Shown here one piece after another: positions 25,746 to 35,077 of a DNA stretch of 63,017 bases. The position numbers and the translations under genes are program-made. The stretch is from a marine gamma proteobacterium HTCC2089. GTDB taxonomy: Bacteria; Pseudomonadota; Gammaproteobacteria; Pseudomonadales; Azotimanducaceae. Under the pieces are notes generated by a model. That model did no database searches. It was not told the origin of the DNA and was given only the letters and a program-made list of their open reading frames with translations. The stretch's first letter is position 1, and each line of letters starts with the position of its first letter. The DNA lies in the NCBI GenBank assembly GCA_905182905.1, contig CAJJDH010000014.1, forward strand, positions 1-63,017. Reading direction: 5' to 3'.

Positions 25746-26909
25746 ATGGCATTTATTTTCACCGAGGATCAGGAACAGTTTCGTGACAGCGTAAGCCGCT
25801 TTCTGAAGGACAAATCAAGCACACCGGATGTGCGCAGCCTTATGGCAACTGAAGCAGGCTTCAATCCAGATGTCTGGGTGCAACTCAGTCAACAGCTAGG
25901 AATGACTGGCGTACACATGCCAGAAGACCTTGGCGGCGCAGGATTTGGTGCTGTTGAAATGGCTATTGTTTGCGAAGAAATGGGCAAAAGTCTTTACTGC
26001 GGCCCCTATTTTGCCTCGGCAGTTTGCGCAGCCAGTGCAATCCGCTTGGCAGCGGACAGCACGCAAATGGAGGCCCTTCTGCCAGAGATTATCGCGGGCG
26101 AAAGGCTTGCTTGCCTAGCTGTATCAGAACATCAAGGCGTCTGGAGCGATGAAAACTTTTCTACCACGGCTGTTGCAAGAGACAGCGGTTACCTAATAAA
26201 TGGACTTAAACGTTTTGTCGTCGACGGCGGCAATGCAGACCTCATAGTTGTGGTTGCTAAAGACGATACAGGCGTGGGTTTTTATACGGTGGACGCCAAT
26301 GATGTGACTGTAACGGCCCTTGAGAGTATGGACCCAACCCGCAAGTTAGCGCACATACAGTTTACCGACAGCCCAGCGCAAAAACTCGCTAACGGTGGTT
26401 CTGATCAGCTTAAGCTATTGCTTGATATTGCCAGCACCGCACTGGCAAACGAGATGGTCGGCGGCGCACAAACGTTGTTAGACAGCGCGTTGAGTTACAC
26501 CCAGCTGCGTTTTCAGTTTGGTCGCAGCATTGCTTCTTTCCAAGCCATTAAGCACCGTCTCGCCGATCTTTTATTAGAACTAGAACTGGCCAAGAGCGCG
26601 GCGTATCAAGCTGCCCAAACTCTGGCCAGCAGTGCCCTTTGGTGTGCTGACGGGCAAGCCGCCCACCCTGAACAAGTCACCGAGCATGCAAGCTTGGCAA
26701 AAGCCGCTGCCAGTGAGGTTTATCTGCATACGGCCTTGGAGTGCATACAAATGCACGGGGGCATTGGTTTTACATGGGAAAATGATACCCACCTATGGTT
26801 CAAACGTGCGAAAAGCTCTGAAGTTTTACTAGGTACGCCTGCACAACATCGAGAACGTATGCTTACCGCTCTATGCGCTCAACCTACTGATCTTAAGGAC
26901 TCTGCCTAA
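25746..26909 (+). CDS. Acyl-CoA dehydrogenase, probable non-catalytic subunit of a pair
   Basis: A 387-residue acyl-CoA dehydrogenase-fold protein with the C-terminal flavin region QMHGGIGFTWENDTHLWFKRA. The catalytic Glu is absent at both known places: LLDIASTALAN has Ala229 where helix-G enzymes carry Glu, and LLGTPAQHR replaces the YEGT motif. The gene overlaps the next dehydrogenase by one base (TAATG). Such pairs form alpha2beta2 heterotetramers in steroid side-chain catabolism (ChsE1-ChsE2 and related FadE pairs). First gene of the catabolic run to 32919. Confidence 0.88.
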   Translation: MAFIFTEDQEQFRDSVSRFLKDKSSTPDVRSLMATEAGFNPDVWVQLSQQLGMTGVHMPEDLGGAGFGAVEMAIVCEEMGKSLYCGPYFASAVCAASAIRLAADSTQMEALLPEIIAGERLACLAVSEHQGVWSDENFSTTAVARDSGYLINGLKRFVVDGGNADLIVVVAKDDTGVGFYTVDANDVTVTALESMDPTRKLAHIQFTDSPAQKLANGGSDQLKLLLDIASTALANEMVGGAQTLLDSALSYTQLRFQFGRSIASFQAIKHRLADLLLELELAKSAAYQAAQTLASSALWCADGQAAHPEQVTEHASLAKAAASEVYLHTALECIQMHGGIGFTWENDTHLWFKRAKSSEVLLGTPAQHRERMLTALCAQPTDLKDSA

Positions 26910-28168
26910 TGCAATCTAAGCAGCAAATTGAAGCCCAAGTACGCCAGTGGCTGACGGAGAACTGGGATCCTGAATCAAACCTAGTGGAATGGCGATCTAT
27001 GCTGGCCCAGTCGGGCTGGGGTGCAGCTAACTGGCCTGAAGAATATTTCGGCAAGGGTTTATCTGCAGAGATGAGTACAGCGATAGAGGATGTTTTTGCT
27101 GAGTTCGGCGCAGTCGGCACCGCGCAAACTGGGGTAAGAATGCTCGCAGCAGTAACTCTGCTCGAACATGGTAACCACGAACAAAAACGCCAATATCTAA
27201 AGCGCATACTCACCGGCGAAGATCATTGGTGCCAACTATTCAGTGAACCAGGCAGCGGATCAGATTTAGCCGGCGCCACTACCAGAGCTGATTTAGATGG
27301 CGATGAATGGATAATCAACGGACAAAAGGTATGGAATACCAGCGCCCACCACGCCAACTATGGCTTGCTCATTGCACGCTCGGACTGGGACGAAGCCAAA
27401 CACAAAGGCTTAAGCTACTTCATTATTGATATGCATCAACCCGGCGTGGAAGTACGCCAGTTACGACAAATGAACGGACACGCATCGTTCAACGAAGTGT
27501 TCTTTACCGATGCGCGAGTGCCGCGAGAAAACATTATCAGCACACCAGGTAACGGCTGGAACGTTGCTATGACCACCCTCGCCTATGAGCGCCGCTCTTT
27601 TGACAGAAGTCGTGATAACAAAAGGAGCAAACAAAAGGGCCGAATTTTCGTTGAGCTAAAAAAAGAGCTGGATATCTCTAACGAACCTTATACATGGTAC
27701 CCCCAACGTGCAGGCCGAGTAGATCTAATCATGCAACGGGCCGAAGAAACTGGCGCCATTAACGATCCTGTACAACGTCAAGACATTGCTCGACTACACA
27801 TTTTGTCAGAGTCTGCGAAATGGACTGCACAGCGGGCCAAGGCCGCGCAAAAAGCTGGCAAACCACAAGGGCCTGAAGGCTCGTTAGGTAAATTAGCTGC
27901 CAGTGAAGTGGGACGACTCGCAGCCCGGGTGCACACCACTATGAGCGTTAACGACGCCCTACTTACTGGTCCAGACAGTGTTCGCGACGGCGTCATTGCT
28001 GAAATTCTAGTCTCTGTACCTGCAGGCTCCATTGCAGGTGGTACCGACGAAATTCAACGCAACATAGTTGCCGAGCGAGTCTTAGGTTTACCCAAGGAGA
28101 CACGCTTTGATGAAGGTCCTTTTCGCAACGTTCAGCGTAATAGCGCCGCTAAGGACTCTGGCAAATGA
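26909..28168 (+). CDS. Acyl-CoA dehydrogenase, catalytic subunit of a pair
   Basis: A 419-residue acyl-CoA dehydrogenase. FSEPGSGSDLAG (111-122) and NGQKVWNTSAHHA are classic FAD/substrate motifs. TTLAYERRS carries Glu227, the likely active base at the helix-G position seen in isovaleryl-CoA and FadE-type enzymes. The C terminus GGTDEIQRNIVAERVLGLPKE has Gly where the YEGT Glu of MCAD would be. It should introduce a 2,3 double bond into an acyl-CoA, passing electrons to ETF. It overlaps both neighbours (TAATG and ATGA), so translation is coupled. Confidence 0.9.
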   Translation: MQSKQQIEAQVRQWLTENWDPESNLVEWRSMLAQSGWGAANWPEEYFGKGLSAEMSTAIEDVFAEFGAVGTAQTGVRMLAAVTLLEHGNHEQKRQYLKRILTGEDHWCQLFSEPGSGSDLAGATTRADLDGDEWIINGQKVWNTSAHHANYGLLIARSDWDEAKHKGLSYFIIDMHQPGVEVRQLRQMNGHASFNEVFFTDARVPRENIISTPGNGWNVAMTTLAYERRSFDRSRDNKRSKQKGRIFVELKKELDISNEPYTWYPQRAGRVDLIMQRAEETGAINDPVQRQDIARLHILSESAKWTAQRAKAAQKAGKPQGPEGSLGKLAASEVGRLAARVHTTMSVNDALLTGPDSVRDGVIAEILVSVPAGSIAGGTDEIQRNIVAERVLGLPKETRFDEGPFRNVQRNSAAKDSGK

Positions 28169-29388
28169 GCCAGCCGCGTCCCTTAGACGGCATCCGTGTT
28201 ATCGAAGTAGGCCAGCTGCTAGCAGGGCCTTTCGCCGGCACTATGCTCGCCTACTTTGGCGCTGAAGTAATTAAGGTAGAGCCGCCTGGCACAGGCGATC
28301 CCATTCGCAATTGGCGCTTGCTAGATGAAAGCGGCACCGGCTATTGGTGGCGCAGCTTAGGTAGAAATAAAAAATCCGTAACGGTAAATCTGCGCGGGAG
28401 CGAAGGTCGCAAAATACTATCCAAGCTAATCGACACCGCCGACGTGCTGATCGAAAACTTCAAGCCGGGTACTATGGAAAAATGGGGGCTAGGACCGGAA
28501 GATGTGAAAAGCGCAAACCCCGATCTGATCTACACCCGCATCTCGGGTTATGGTCAAACCGGCCCTTACAGCAGTAAGCCTGGCTATGCATCAGTAACAG
28601 AAGCCTTTAGTGGCTTTCGGTATATCAACGGATTCCCTAACGAAGTACCTGTACGACCCAACCTAAGTTTAGGCGACAGCGTTGCAGGCATACACGCGGC
28701 GCTGGGCATACTACTAGCCCTACTCGCAAAACATAATGCCAGGTCCGGCGAGGCAACGGGTCAAGTTGTAGATGTCGCCTTGTACGAGTCTATGTTTAAT
28801 TTGATGGAAGGCATTTTGCCAGAATACGATGGCGGCGGCGCAATTCGCGAACCAGCAGGCTCAACCCTCACGGGCATTGTGCCAACCAATACTTACCTTT
28901 GTGCAGATGGAAAGCACGTGGTGATTGGCGGCAATGGTGATTCTATTTACGTGCGCTTAATGCGGGCTATTGGCAGGGGCGACCTTGCAGAAAATCCCGA
29001 ACTAGAAAAAAACCCAGGGCGAGTGATACACCAGCAAACCATAGACGATGCCATAGCCGCATGGACGTCTGTGAATACCTCTGCCACAGTCATTACCTGT
29101 CTAGAACAAGTAGATGTCCCTGTAGGCCCCATCTACAGCATTGAAGATGCCTACAACGACCCGCACTACCAAGCCCGCGAAATGTTTGAAGAAGTAGAGA
29201 TTAAGGGTCAAGGCAGCAGTGCGGATAGCACGCTAAAAATACCTGCAATACTGCCCAAACTCTCTGGCACACCCGGCGCAACCACATGGCCAGGCGGCGA
29301 GGTGGGCAGCCATACCGAAGAAGTATTAGAAGAAATTGGCTATAAGCCCGAGCAACAATCCACGCTAAAAGAACAGGGCCATATATAG
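28165..29388 (+). CDS. Family III CoA-transferase (CaiB/BaiF)
   Basis: A 407-residue family III CoA-transferase. The N-terminal GIRVIEVGQLLAGPFAGTMLAYFGAEVIKVE is the family opener, GRNKKSVTVNLR follows, and Asp171 in LSLGDSVAG is the residue that forms the mixed anhydride with the acyl group. These enzymes move CoA between acids, usually from succinyl-CoA or another acyl-CoA donor. It starts within the stop of the acyl-CoA dehydrogenase (ATGA), so it probably activates the acid that the dehydrogenase pair oxidises (inference). Confidence 0.92.
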   Translation: MSQPRPLDGIRVIEVGQLLAGPFAGTMLAYFGAEVIKVEPPGTGDPIRNWRLLDESGTGYWWRSLGRNKKSVTVNLRGSEGRKILSKLIDTADVLIENFKPGTMEKWGLGPEDVKSANPDLIYTRISGYGQTGPYSSKPGYASVTEAFSGFRYINGFPNEVPVRPNLSLGDSVAGIHAALGILLALLAKHNARSGEATGQVVDVALYESMFNLMEGILPEYDGGGAIREPAGSTLTGIVPTNTYLCADGKHVVIGGNGDSIYVRLMRAIGRGDLAENPELEKNPGRVIHQQTIDDAIAAWTSVNTSATVITCLEQVDVPVGPIYSIEDAYNDPHYQAREMFEEVEIKGQGSSADSTLKIPAILPKLSGTPGATTWPGGEVGSHTEEVLEEIGYKPEQQSTLKEQGHI

Positions 29389-29427
29389 ACAACTAGCGGC
29401 GCCCAAGCACAACTGAAGGAGAATGAA

Positions 29428-30255
29428 ATGAGTCAAACTATAGATACCGGCACTGACGAACTGCTCTGCCACATAGATGAACGAGTGGCTACCATCACCT
29501 TAAATCGACCTGAAAAGCGCAATGCTTTGTCGGACAATCTAACACCTGCATTACGGCAAGTACTGTTTGATCTGGACACACGTCAGGATGTGGGCTGCCT
29601 TGTAATCACTGGTGCAGGCACGGCTTTTTGCGCAGGCGGAGATATAGGCGGCATGGGTGCTGGCAACAGCGACCCCGATGCGCCCAAGCCCACCATTCAA
29701 GAGCGCACTCGGGCACTGAAGCACAAACACGAAACGCTAACACCAAGGTTGTTTGAGCATTCCAAGCCAACAATTGCAGCACTCCCCGGTGTTGCCGCAG
29801 GAGCCGGTTTTTGTATTGCTTTAGCCTGTGACATGCGCATTGCGGCGGAATCTGCGTTCATCACCACCGCGTACCGAAATATTGGCTTCTCTGGCGACTA
29901 CGGTGGCAGTTGGCTGCTCAATCAGTTGGTTGGCCCGGCAAAAACCAAGGAATTGTTTTACACCGCTCGTCGCGTGCAATCAGACGAAGCACTGGCGCTA
30001 GGCATCTTCAACCAAGTAGTACCAGACGAGGACTTCTTAGCTGAAACTCAAGCACTCGCCCGCCATATAGCGTCGGGACCACCCATAGCACTGGGCTATA
30101 TGAAAGAAAATATCAACGCATCTCTTGGTTGCGATCTGCGTACGTCCTTAGATATGGAGGCAGATCGGTTGATGCGCTGCGCAACAACCAAGGATCACAA
30201 AGAAGCCGTTGCTGCATTTATGGCTAAACGTACACCGGTCTTTACCGGCAGATAA
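29428..30255 (+). CDS. Enoyl-CoA hydratase/isomerase family protein
   Basis: A 275-residue crotonase-fold protein. CAGGDIGGM and GVAAGAGFC form the oxyanion hole that stabilises thioester enolates. At the active site the crotonase Glu of the first acid position is missing; instead Asp157 occurs in SGDYGGSW, as in PaaG-like isomerases, while Glu175 (TKELF) occupies the second acid position. Isomerisation or an unusual hydration is therefore as likely as simple enoyl-CoA hydration. A ribosome site (GAAGGAG) precedes the ATG. It is part of the 25746-32919 transcript. Confidence 0.9.
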   Translation: MSQTIDTGTDELLCHIDERVATITLNRPEKRNALSDNLTPALRQVLFDLDTRQDVGCLVITGAGTAFCAGGDIGGMGAGNSDPDAPKPTIQERTRALKHKHETLTPRLFEHSKPTIAALPGVAAGAGFCIALACDMRIAAESAFITTAYRNIGFSGDYGGSWLLNQLVGPAKTKELFYTARRVQSDEALALGIFNQVVPDEDFLAETQALARHIASGPPIALGYMKENINASLGCDLRTSLDMEADRLMRCATTKDHKEAVAAFMAKRTPVFTGR

Positions 30256-30274
30256 TCAATAAGTAGGTTTCCAC

Positions 30275-31447
30275 ATGGCTCATTGGCATAACTGGTCTGG
30301 TCGGCTGAAGCATAAGCCCGGCCAACTCAATCACGTCTACTCAGAAGAACAGGCCGCGGCGCTTGCATTGACCTGCAGTAATGAAGACAAAACCTTGCGC
30401 GCCGTAGGCGGCGGTCATAGCCACCAAGATTTGGTCGGTAATGATGATGTAATAGTCGATACCTTGGGTTTGTCAGGCGTAATCTCAAGTGACAAAGCCG
30501 CGCAGACCGCTTGGGTGTGGGCCGGTAGTCGCATCTTTAGTTTAGGCAATGCATTACACCAAGTAGGCCTTGCCCTGCCCAACCAAGGCGACATTGACCA
30601 ACAAAGTATTTCCGGGGCAACAGCCACTGGCACACATGGCACTGGTGCAACCCTTAAAAACTTAAGCAGCAGAGTTGTTGGCACCCGCCTAGCGCTAGCT
30701 GACGGCAGCATGATCAATTGCTCAGCCAGCGAGAATGTAGAGCTTTGGCAGGCCAGCCGCCTGCATCTTGGGGCCTTTGGCATTATCACTCAACTACAGC
30801 TGGCTCTTACACCCTCTTACCGTTTGGCTGAGAAAACTTGGCAGGCCCCTCTGAGCACCCTGCTCGAAGAACTTGATAGTTATATTGCCAATAACCGGCA
30901 CTGCGAATTCTTTTGGCATCCACGCACGGATACGACCCAAGTAAAGGTTATCAATGCAACCGATGCACCGGCCCAATACCCACTTGGCGATGAAGGCCAG
31001 CGCCAAGGCTGGAGTTACGAAGTGCTGCCTAACCACCGCCCGCATAAACATACTGAAATGGAATACAGCGTACCTGCGGAACTGGGCATTACCTGTATGG
31101 CTGCGATTCAAAAGCTGCTATCCGATAAATTCACGAATGTGAAATGGCCTATTGAATATCGTACGTTAGCCCAAGACGATGTCTGGCTGTCTACTGCCTA
31201 TGAGCGACCTACTGTGACGATATCCGTGCACCAAGGCATTGACGAACCTGATGAGGACTACTACCGCGCTTGCGAGGAAATTTTCTTGGCCCACGGCGGT
31301 AAACCACACTGGGGCAAAGCCAATTACTTAAACGGCAAAGAAATGGCCGCACAGCATCCGCGTTGGAGCGACTGGTGGCGAGTCCGTGACAGTGTTGACC
31401 CCAAAGGCACATTTCTTAATCCCTACATGCACAGCATTCGACCATAA
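30275..31447 (+). CDS. FAD-linked oxidoreductase of the aldonolactone oxidase (ALO/GULO) family
   Basis: A 390-residue vanillyl-alcohol-oxidase-type flavoprotein. AVGGGHSHQDL near residue 46 is the FAD-binding loop, where the His is the covalent FAD site in several relatives. GDIDQQSISGATATGTHGTG is the second FAD segment. The C-terminal half has the ALO domain with KPHWGKANYL. Family members oxidise aldonolactones or alditols (D-arabinono-1,4-lactone, L-gulonolactone, xylitol). Here it lies 19 bases after a crotonase gene and 17 before an LLM gene, so its substrate probably belongs to the same unknown pathway. Confidence 0.85.
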   Translation: MAHWHNWSGRLKHKPGQLNHVYSEEQAAALALTCSNEDKTLRAVGGGHSHQDLVGNDDVIVDTLGLSGVISSDKAAQTAWVWAGSRIFSLGNALHQVGLALPNQGDIDQQSISGATATGTHGTGATLKNLSSRVVGTRLALADGSMINCSASENVELWQASRLHLGAFGIITQLQLALTPSYRLAEKTWQAPLSTLLEELDSYIANNRHCEFFWHPRTDTTQVKVINATDAPAQYPLGDEGQRQGWSYEVLPNHRPHKHTEMEYSVPAELGITCMAAIQKLLSDKFTNVKWPIEYRTLAQDDVWLSTAYERPTVTISVHQGIDEPDEDYYRACEEIFLAHGGKPHWGKANYLNGKEMAAQHPRWSDWWRVRDSVDPKGTFLNPYMHSIRP

Positions 31448-31464
31448 AACTAATCGGCAATTTC

Positions 31465-32547
31465 ATGCATCCAGACTACACATCAAAATTTCCTGAACTG
31501 GCCTTTTATGGCCTACCCGGACATACCCGCACACCACGAGACATATTGAAACAGGCCCAAGATGCAGAAGCGTTAGGTATTGGCGGCATTATGATTTCCG
31601 AGCGCGCAGACTATAAAGAAATCGCCGCCGTTTGCGGCGCAGTTGCAGCAGTCACTGAATCAATTTTCATCAGCACCTCTGGCACCAACCTAAATACTCG
31701 CCACCCGGTAGTCACCGCTTCTATGGGCTCTACCCTCAACAGCCTTTCACAAGGCAGATTTAGTTTGGGGCTAGCCAAAGGTGTCAAATTACGCTGGCAG
31801 GCGATGAATGTAGATTTCCCCACCTACGCACGAGAACAAGCGTTTATCGAACTTCTACGTCAGCTATGGCGCGGTGAGACAGTGTTGAATCACGACAGCG
31901 AGCTAGGCCAATATCATGCATTGCAGTTGGCTAACTACGTAAATGAAGACATCCCTGTTTTGTATGTGGGCTTTGGCCCCAAGAGTTTGCACAACGCCGG
32001 ACGCATATACGATGGTGCGCACTTACATACCTTTATGAGCGACCAAGCATTAAGCAACGCAGTGGCTAGTTTTCGTGCAGGAGAAGCCGAAGAAAATAAA
32101 AGCGGCGGCAAGCTATGGTCCGTATTCGCCACAGCCTGCGATGTCAGTGACGCACACTACCTAAAACTCATCGTTGCACGCCTTGCAACCTACCTACAGA
32201 TCAAAGGCTATGGCGAGCTGTTAGTCGATGTGAATGGGTGGGACACAGAGATTCTGCGCAAGTTTAGAGAAGCGCCAGTGGTGGTTGGCATGAAGGGCGC
32301 CATAGACAGCGTAGCTAGCCTTGATGAACTAGAACAGATCGAAAAACTAATACCCGAAAGCTGGCGTCCTGCAGCAGTTGGTAATGCTAAAACCTGCGCA
32401 CAACGCTGGGTAGATCAGTTCGCAGCAGGCGCAGACGGCCTAATTATTCACGCCAGCACTCCAGAGGAATTCGCACCAGTGCTAGCCGAGTACGAGGCAA
32501 TACGACCAAACCACCTATTTGAAGGGCGCACTAACAGGCCAGGGTAA
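31465..32547 (+). CDS. LLM-class flavin/F420-dependent oxidoreductase
   Basis: A 360-residue luciferase-like TIM-barrel protein. The AEALGIGGIMISERADYKEI, TSGTNLNTRHPVVTAS and LSQGRFSLGLAKG segments are typical of the bacterial luciferase/F420 group, near the TIGR03857 subfamily. Members use FMNH2 or F420 for monooxygenation or hydride transfer. Whether this organism makes F420 cannot be told from the window. It shares a transcript with the ALO-type oxidase (17-base gap). Confidence 0.85.
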   Translation: MHPDYTSKFPELAFYGLPGHTRTPRDILKQAQDAEALGIGGIMISERADYKEIAAVCGAVAAVTESIFISTSGTNLNTRHPVVTASMGSTLNSLSQGRFSLGLAKGVKLRWQAMNVDFPTYAREQAFIELLRQLWRGETVLNHDSELGQYHALQLANYVNEDIPVLYVGFGPKSLHNAGRIYDGAHLHTFMSDQALSNAVASFRAGEAEENKSGGKLWSVFATACDVSDAHYLKLIVARLATYLQIKGYGELLVDVNGWDTEILRKFREAPVVVGMKGAIDSVASLDELEQIEKLIPESWRPAAVGNAKTCAQRWVDQFAAGADGLIIHASTPEEFAPVLAEYEAIRPNHLFEGRTNRPG

Positions 32548-32634
32548 AATGCGCCGCAACCAAGTTGCGAGCGACCAGCCCAAACTAGAACCGCAATAAG
32601 AACAAGAACAACAGGATGTCGCTAAGGAAGAAGT

Positions 32635-32919
32635 ATGCAAACGTTGGACGAACTAAGAACAAAAATCGATCACATAGACAATGCAATTATCGCCAAACTC
32701 GCCGAGCGTTTTAAAGTCACAAACGCGGTTGGCGAGTACAAAGCCACCCACGGGCTACCGGCCAAAGACTCAGCGCGAGAGGCTAAGCAATATCAGCGTA
32801 TAACTGAGTTGGCACTCAAGCACGACCTAGATCCAGAGTTTGCAAAAACGTATTTAGCTGTAGTGATAAATCGCGTCATCCAAAACCATGAAGAAGTTGC
32901 TTCAAATACAAATAGCTAA
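32635..32919 (+). CDS. Chorismate mutase (AroQ type)
   Basis: A 94-residue all-helical AroQ-class chorismate mutase, which converts chorismate to prephenate for Phe and Tyr synthesis. LDELRTKIDHIDNAIIAKLAERFKV matches helix 1 with its active-site Arg, and KATHGLPAKDSAREAKQ carries the conserved Lys and Arg. No signal peptide is present and no dehydratase or dehydrogenase is fused. It sits 87 bases after the LLM gene at the end of the catabolic run, an odd context. Isochorismate-pyruvate lyases share the fold, so other chemistry is not excluded. Confidence 0.88.
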   Translation: MQTLDELRTKIDHIDNAIIAKLAERFKVTNAVGEYKATHGLPAKDSAREAKQYQRITELALKHDLDPEFAKTYLAVVINRVIQNHEEVASNTNS

Positions 32920-32945
32920 AGATGGAAATACAGGCGGTACTGCGA

Positions 32946-33605
32946 CTACTCCCCTTGCACCGATTCACTCCAAGCAATCACGCGCAACAAGTCTACTGGA
33001 CGCTCTGCCCACCGACTAAAACCGTATTTCTCGTACTCTTCAACGCTCCCATAACCATAAAGCGCACCTACAAAGTCCATATTATTATTCGCCGCGCCTT
33101 GGGCATCATGCATGCGATCGCCAATCATTAAGCAGTAAGCACCTGCATAACCGGTGGTTTGCAGCGCGTGAGCCAACAGTTCAGTTTTGTCCGACAAACT
33201 GCCATCTAAATTTGAACCAAAGGTGGTTGCAAAATAGTCAAACAAGTCGAAGTGTTTAAGAATTCGATCAACAAAGACCAAGGGCTTACTTGAAGCGACA
33301 AAGAGTGGGTGCCCGGCTGTCTTTAGGGTATCAAGCACATGGGGAATATCTGCATAAAGCACATTCTCAAAAAGACCCACGGTACTGAAACGCTGGCGAT
33401 AAAATTCTACCGCTTGGGCAGAGCGTCCAGGGCCAACCAACGTATTAAAGGCATACATAAGCGACGGCCCAATACACCAAGTTAACTCATCTTTACTGGG
33501 GGCAGGCTCACCGAGTTTCTCCATGGCATATTGAATGCAGCCGGTAATACCCTCTTTGGGGTCTGTTAAAGTGCCATCTAAATCAAAAAATATCGGCTGG
33601 GCCAT
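32946..33605 (-). CDS. HAD-superfamily phosphatase (Gph-like)
   Basis: A 219-residue haloacid-dehalogenase-fold hydrolase. FFDLDGTLTD carries the nucleophile and acid/base Asp, VASSKP the motif II Ser and following Lys segment, and MIGDRMHD the motif IV Asp pair. The cap is the small helical type of phosphoglycolate phosphatases and 5'-nucleotidases. It is convergent with chorismate mutase (26-base gap). The physiological phosphate ester is unknown; a housekeeping Gph role is the simplest guess. Confidence 0.88.
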   Translation of the reverse strand: MAQPIFFDLDGTLTDPKEGITGCIQYAMEKLGEPAPSKDELTWCIGPSLMYAFNTLVGPGRSAQAVEFYRQRFSTVGLFENVLYADIPHVLDTLKTAGHPLFVASSKPLVFVDRILKHFDLFDYFATTFGSNLDGSLSDKTELLAHALQTTGYAGAYCLMIGDRMHDAQGAANNNMDFVGALYGYGSVEEYEKYGFSRWAERPVDLLRVIAWSESVQGE

Positions 33606-33855
33606 TTCTACTCCAAATGTTCAAGTGCAAAACTCCTCCAACAGGCTAGTTAAAGACTATAAATAGCGTCCCATATTGCCTATTGAGCAGCATGAGATTG
33701 CCGACCAAGGATGTCCAATTGACGATCCAACGCACAGATTGTAAGTGAGAGTAATCACCAAACCCCAATAAATCTTCTACCAATGATGCTTGGCGATAGG
33801 CTCAGGTCTAGCTTAATATCTAGCTTCAATTATCCACTAAGAAGAGAGAAGGGTT

Positions 33856-35034
33856 ATGGGCGTTAATGTTGCAGGCGTAGGAATGATTCCTTTCACCAAA
33901 CCAGGTGCAAGTGACGATTATCCAGTAATGGGCGAAGCAGCCGCTCGGCTAGCGATAGAAGATGCAGGCATCGACTATTCTAAAGTGGGTCAAGTTTATG
34001 TGGGCTATGTTTACGGCGACTCAACTGCCGGACAAGCCGCAGTTTACGGCCTTGGTCTATCTGGTGTGCCAATTGTTAACGTCAATAACAACTGCGCAAC
34101 TGGCTCTTCAGCATTGTTCCTAGCTCGTCAAGCTGTTCAATCCGGCGTAGTAGATTGCGCCCTAGCACTAGGTTTTGAGCAAATGGTACCCGGCGCACTT
34201 GGCGCAGTTTTCAGTGACCGCCCTAGCCCAATGAAGCGTTTTTTCAAAGAACGTAAGTCTATGCAAGACACTGATCGTGGGGCACCTGATGCGGCCCAAT
34301 ACTTTGGTGGTGCAGGGCGCGAGTATGCTGACCAATATGGCACTGAAATGTCTACTTTCGCAAAGATCTCAGTAAAAGCACGCCGTCACGCGGCAAACAA
34401 TCCTTACGCGGTATTTCGCAATCAATTGACCCTAGAAGAAGTAATGGAGTCTCCGCACATCTACGGCCCGTTGACTCGTTATCAGTGTTGCCCGCCTACA
34501 TGTGGTGCCGCCGCCGCAGTAATTTGCAGCGATGAGTTTGCCGCTAAGCACGGTTTAAACAACGTTATTCGCATTAAAGCCCAAGCCATGACCACAGACT
34601 TCCCAAGCACGCTAGAAGATCACTCTATGCGTAAGCTTGTAGGCTATGACATGGCAAAATCAGCAGCAGACAAGGTCTTCGCAGAATCCGGTGTTGGCCC
34701 AGAAGATGTTCAAGTGTGTGAATTACACGACTGCTTTACCGCCAACGAGCTACTCACCTATGAAGCGCTAGGCTTAACGGGCGAAGGTACCGCAGAGCAA
34801 TTTATATGTGACGATCAAAACACGTATGGCGGTCGCGTTGTAACTAACCCGTCAGGTGGCTTGTTGTCTAAAGGCCACCCGCTGGGTGCAACGGGTCTGG
34901 CCCAATGTACAGAGCTTGTATGGCAACTTCGCGGCGACGCCGGCGCAAGACAAGTGGATGGCGCACGCCACGCACTCCAGCACAACCTAGGCTTAGGCGG
35001 TGCATGTGTCGTGACCATGTACGGCAAAGACTAA
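33856..35034 (+). CDS. SCP-x/lipid-transfer-type thiolase
   Basis: A 392-residue thiolase-fold protein of the SCP-x (lipid-transfer protein) branch. The nucleophile Cys80 is in NNNCATGSSAL, ELHDCFTANEL carries the His typical of this branch in place of the usual GHP-only geometry, and GGLLSKGHPLGATGLAQ gives the second active-site His. The branch includes peroxisomal SCP-x and steroid-degradation thiolases or aldolases that cleave branched 3-ketoacyl-CoAs. A purine-rich ribosome site (AGAGAGAAGGG) precedes the ATG, and a clear terminator follows. It appears monocistronic. Confidence 0.9.
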   Translation: MGVNVAGVGMIPFTKPGASDDYPVMGEAAARLAIEDAGIDYSKVGQVYVGYVYGDSTAGQAAVYGLGLSGVPIVNVNNNCATGSSALFLARQAVQSGVVDCALALGFEQMVPGALGAVFSDRPSPMKRFFKERKSMQDTDRGAPDAAQYFGGAGREYADQYGTEMSTFAKISVKARRHAANNPYAVFRNQLTLEEVMESPHIYGPLTRYQCCPPTCGAAAAVICSDEFAAKHGLNNVIRIKAQAMTTDFPSTLEDHSMRKLVGYDMAKSAADKVFAESGVGPEDVQVCELHDCFTANELLTYEALGLTGEGTAEQFICDDQNTYGGRVVTNPSGGLLSKGHPLGATGLAQCTELVWQLRGDAGARQVDGARHALQHNLGLGGACVVTMYGKD

Positions 35035-35077
35035 AGTAAGCAAAGACTAAAAAAATCGATAAGTAGTTAGGTTACAG

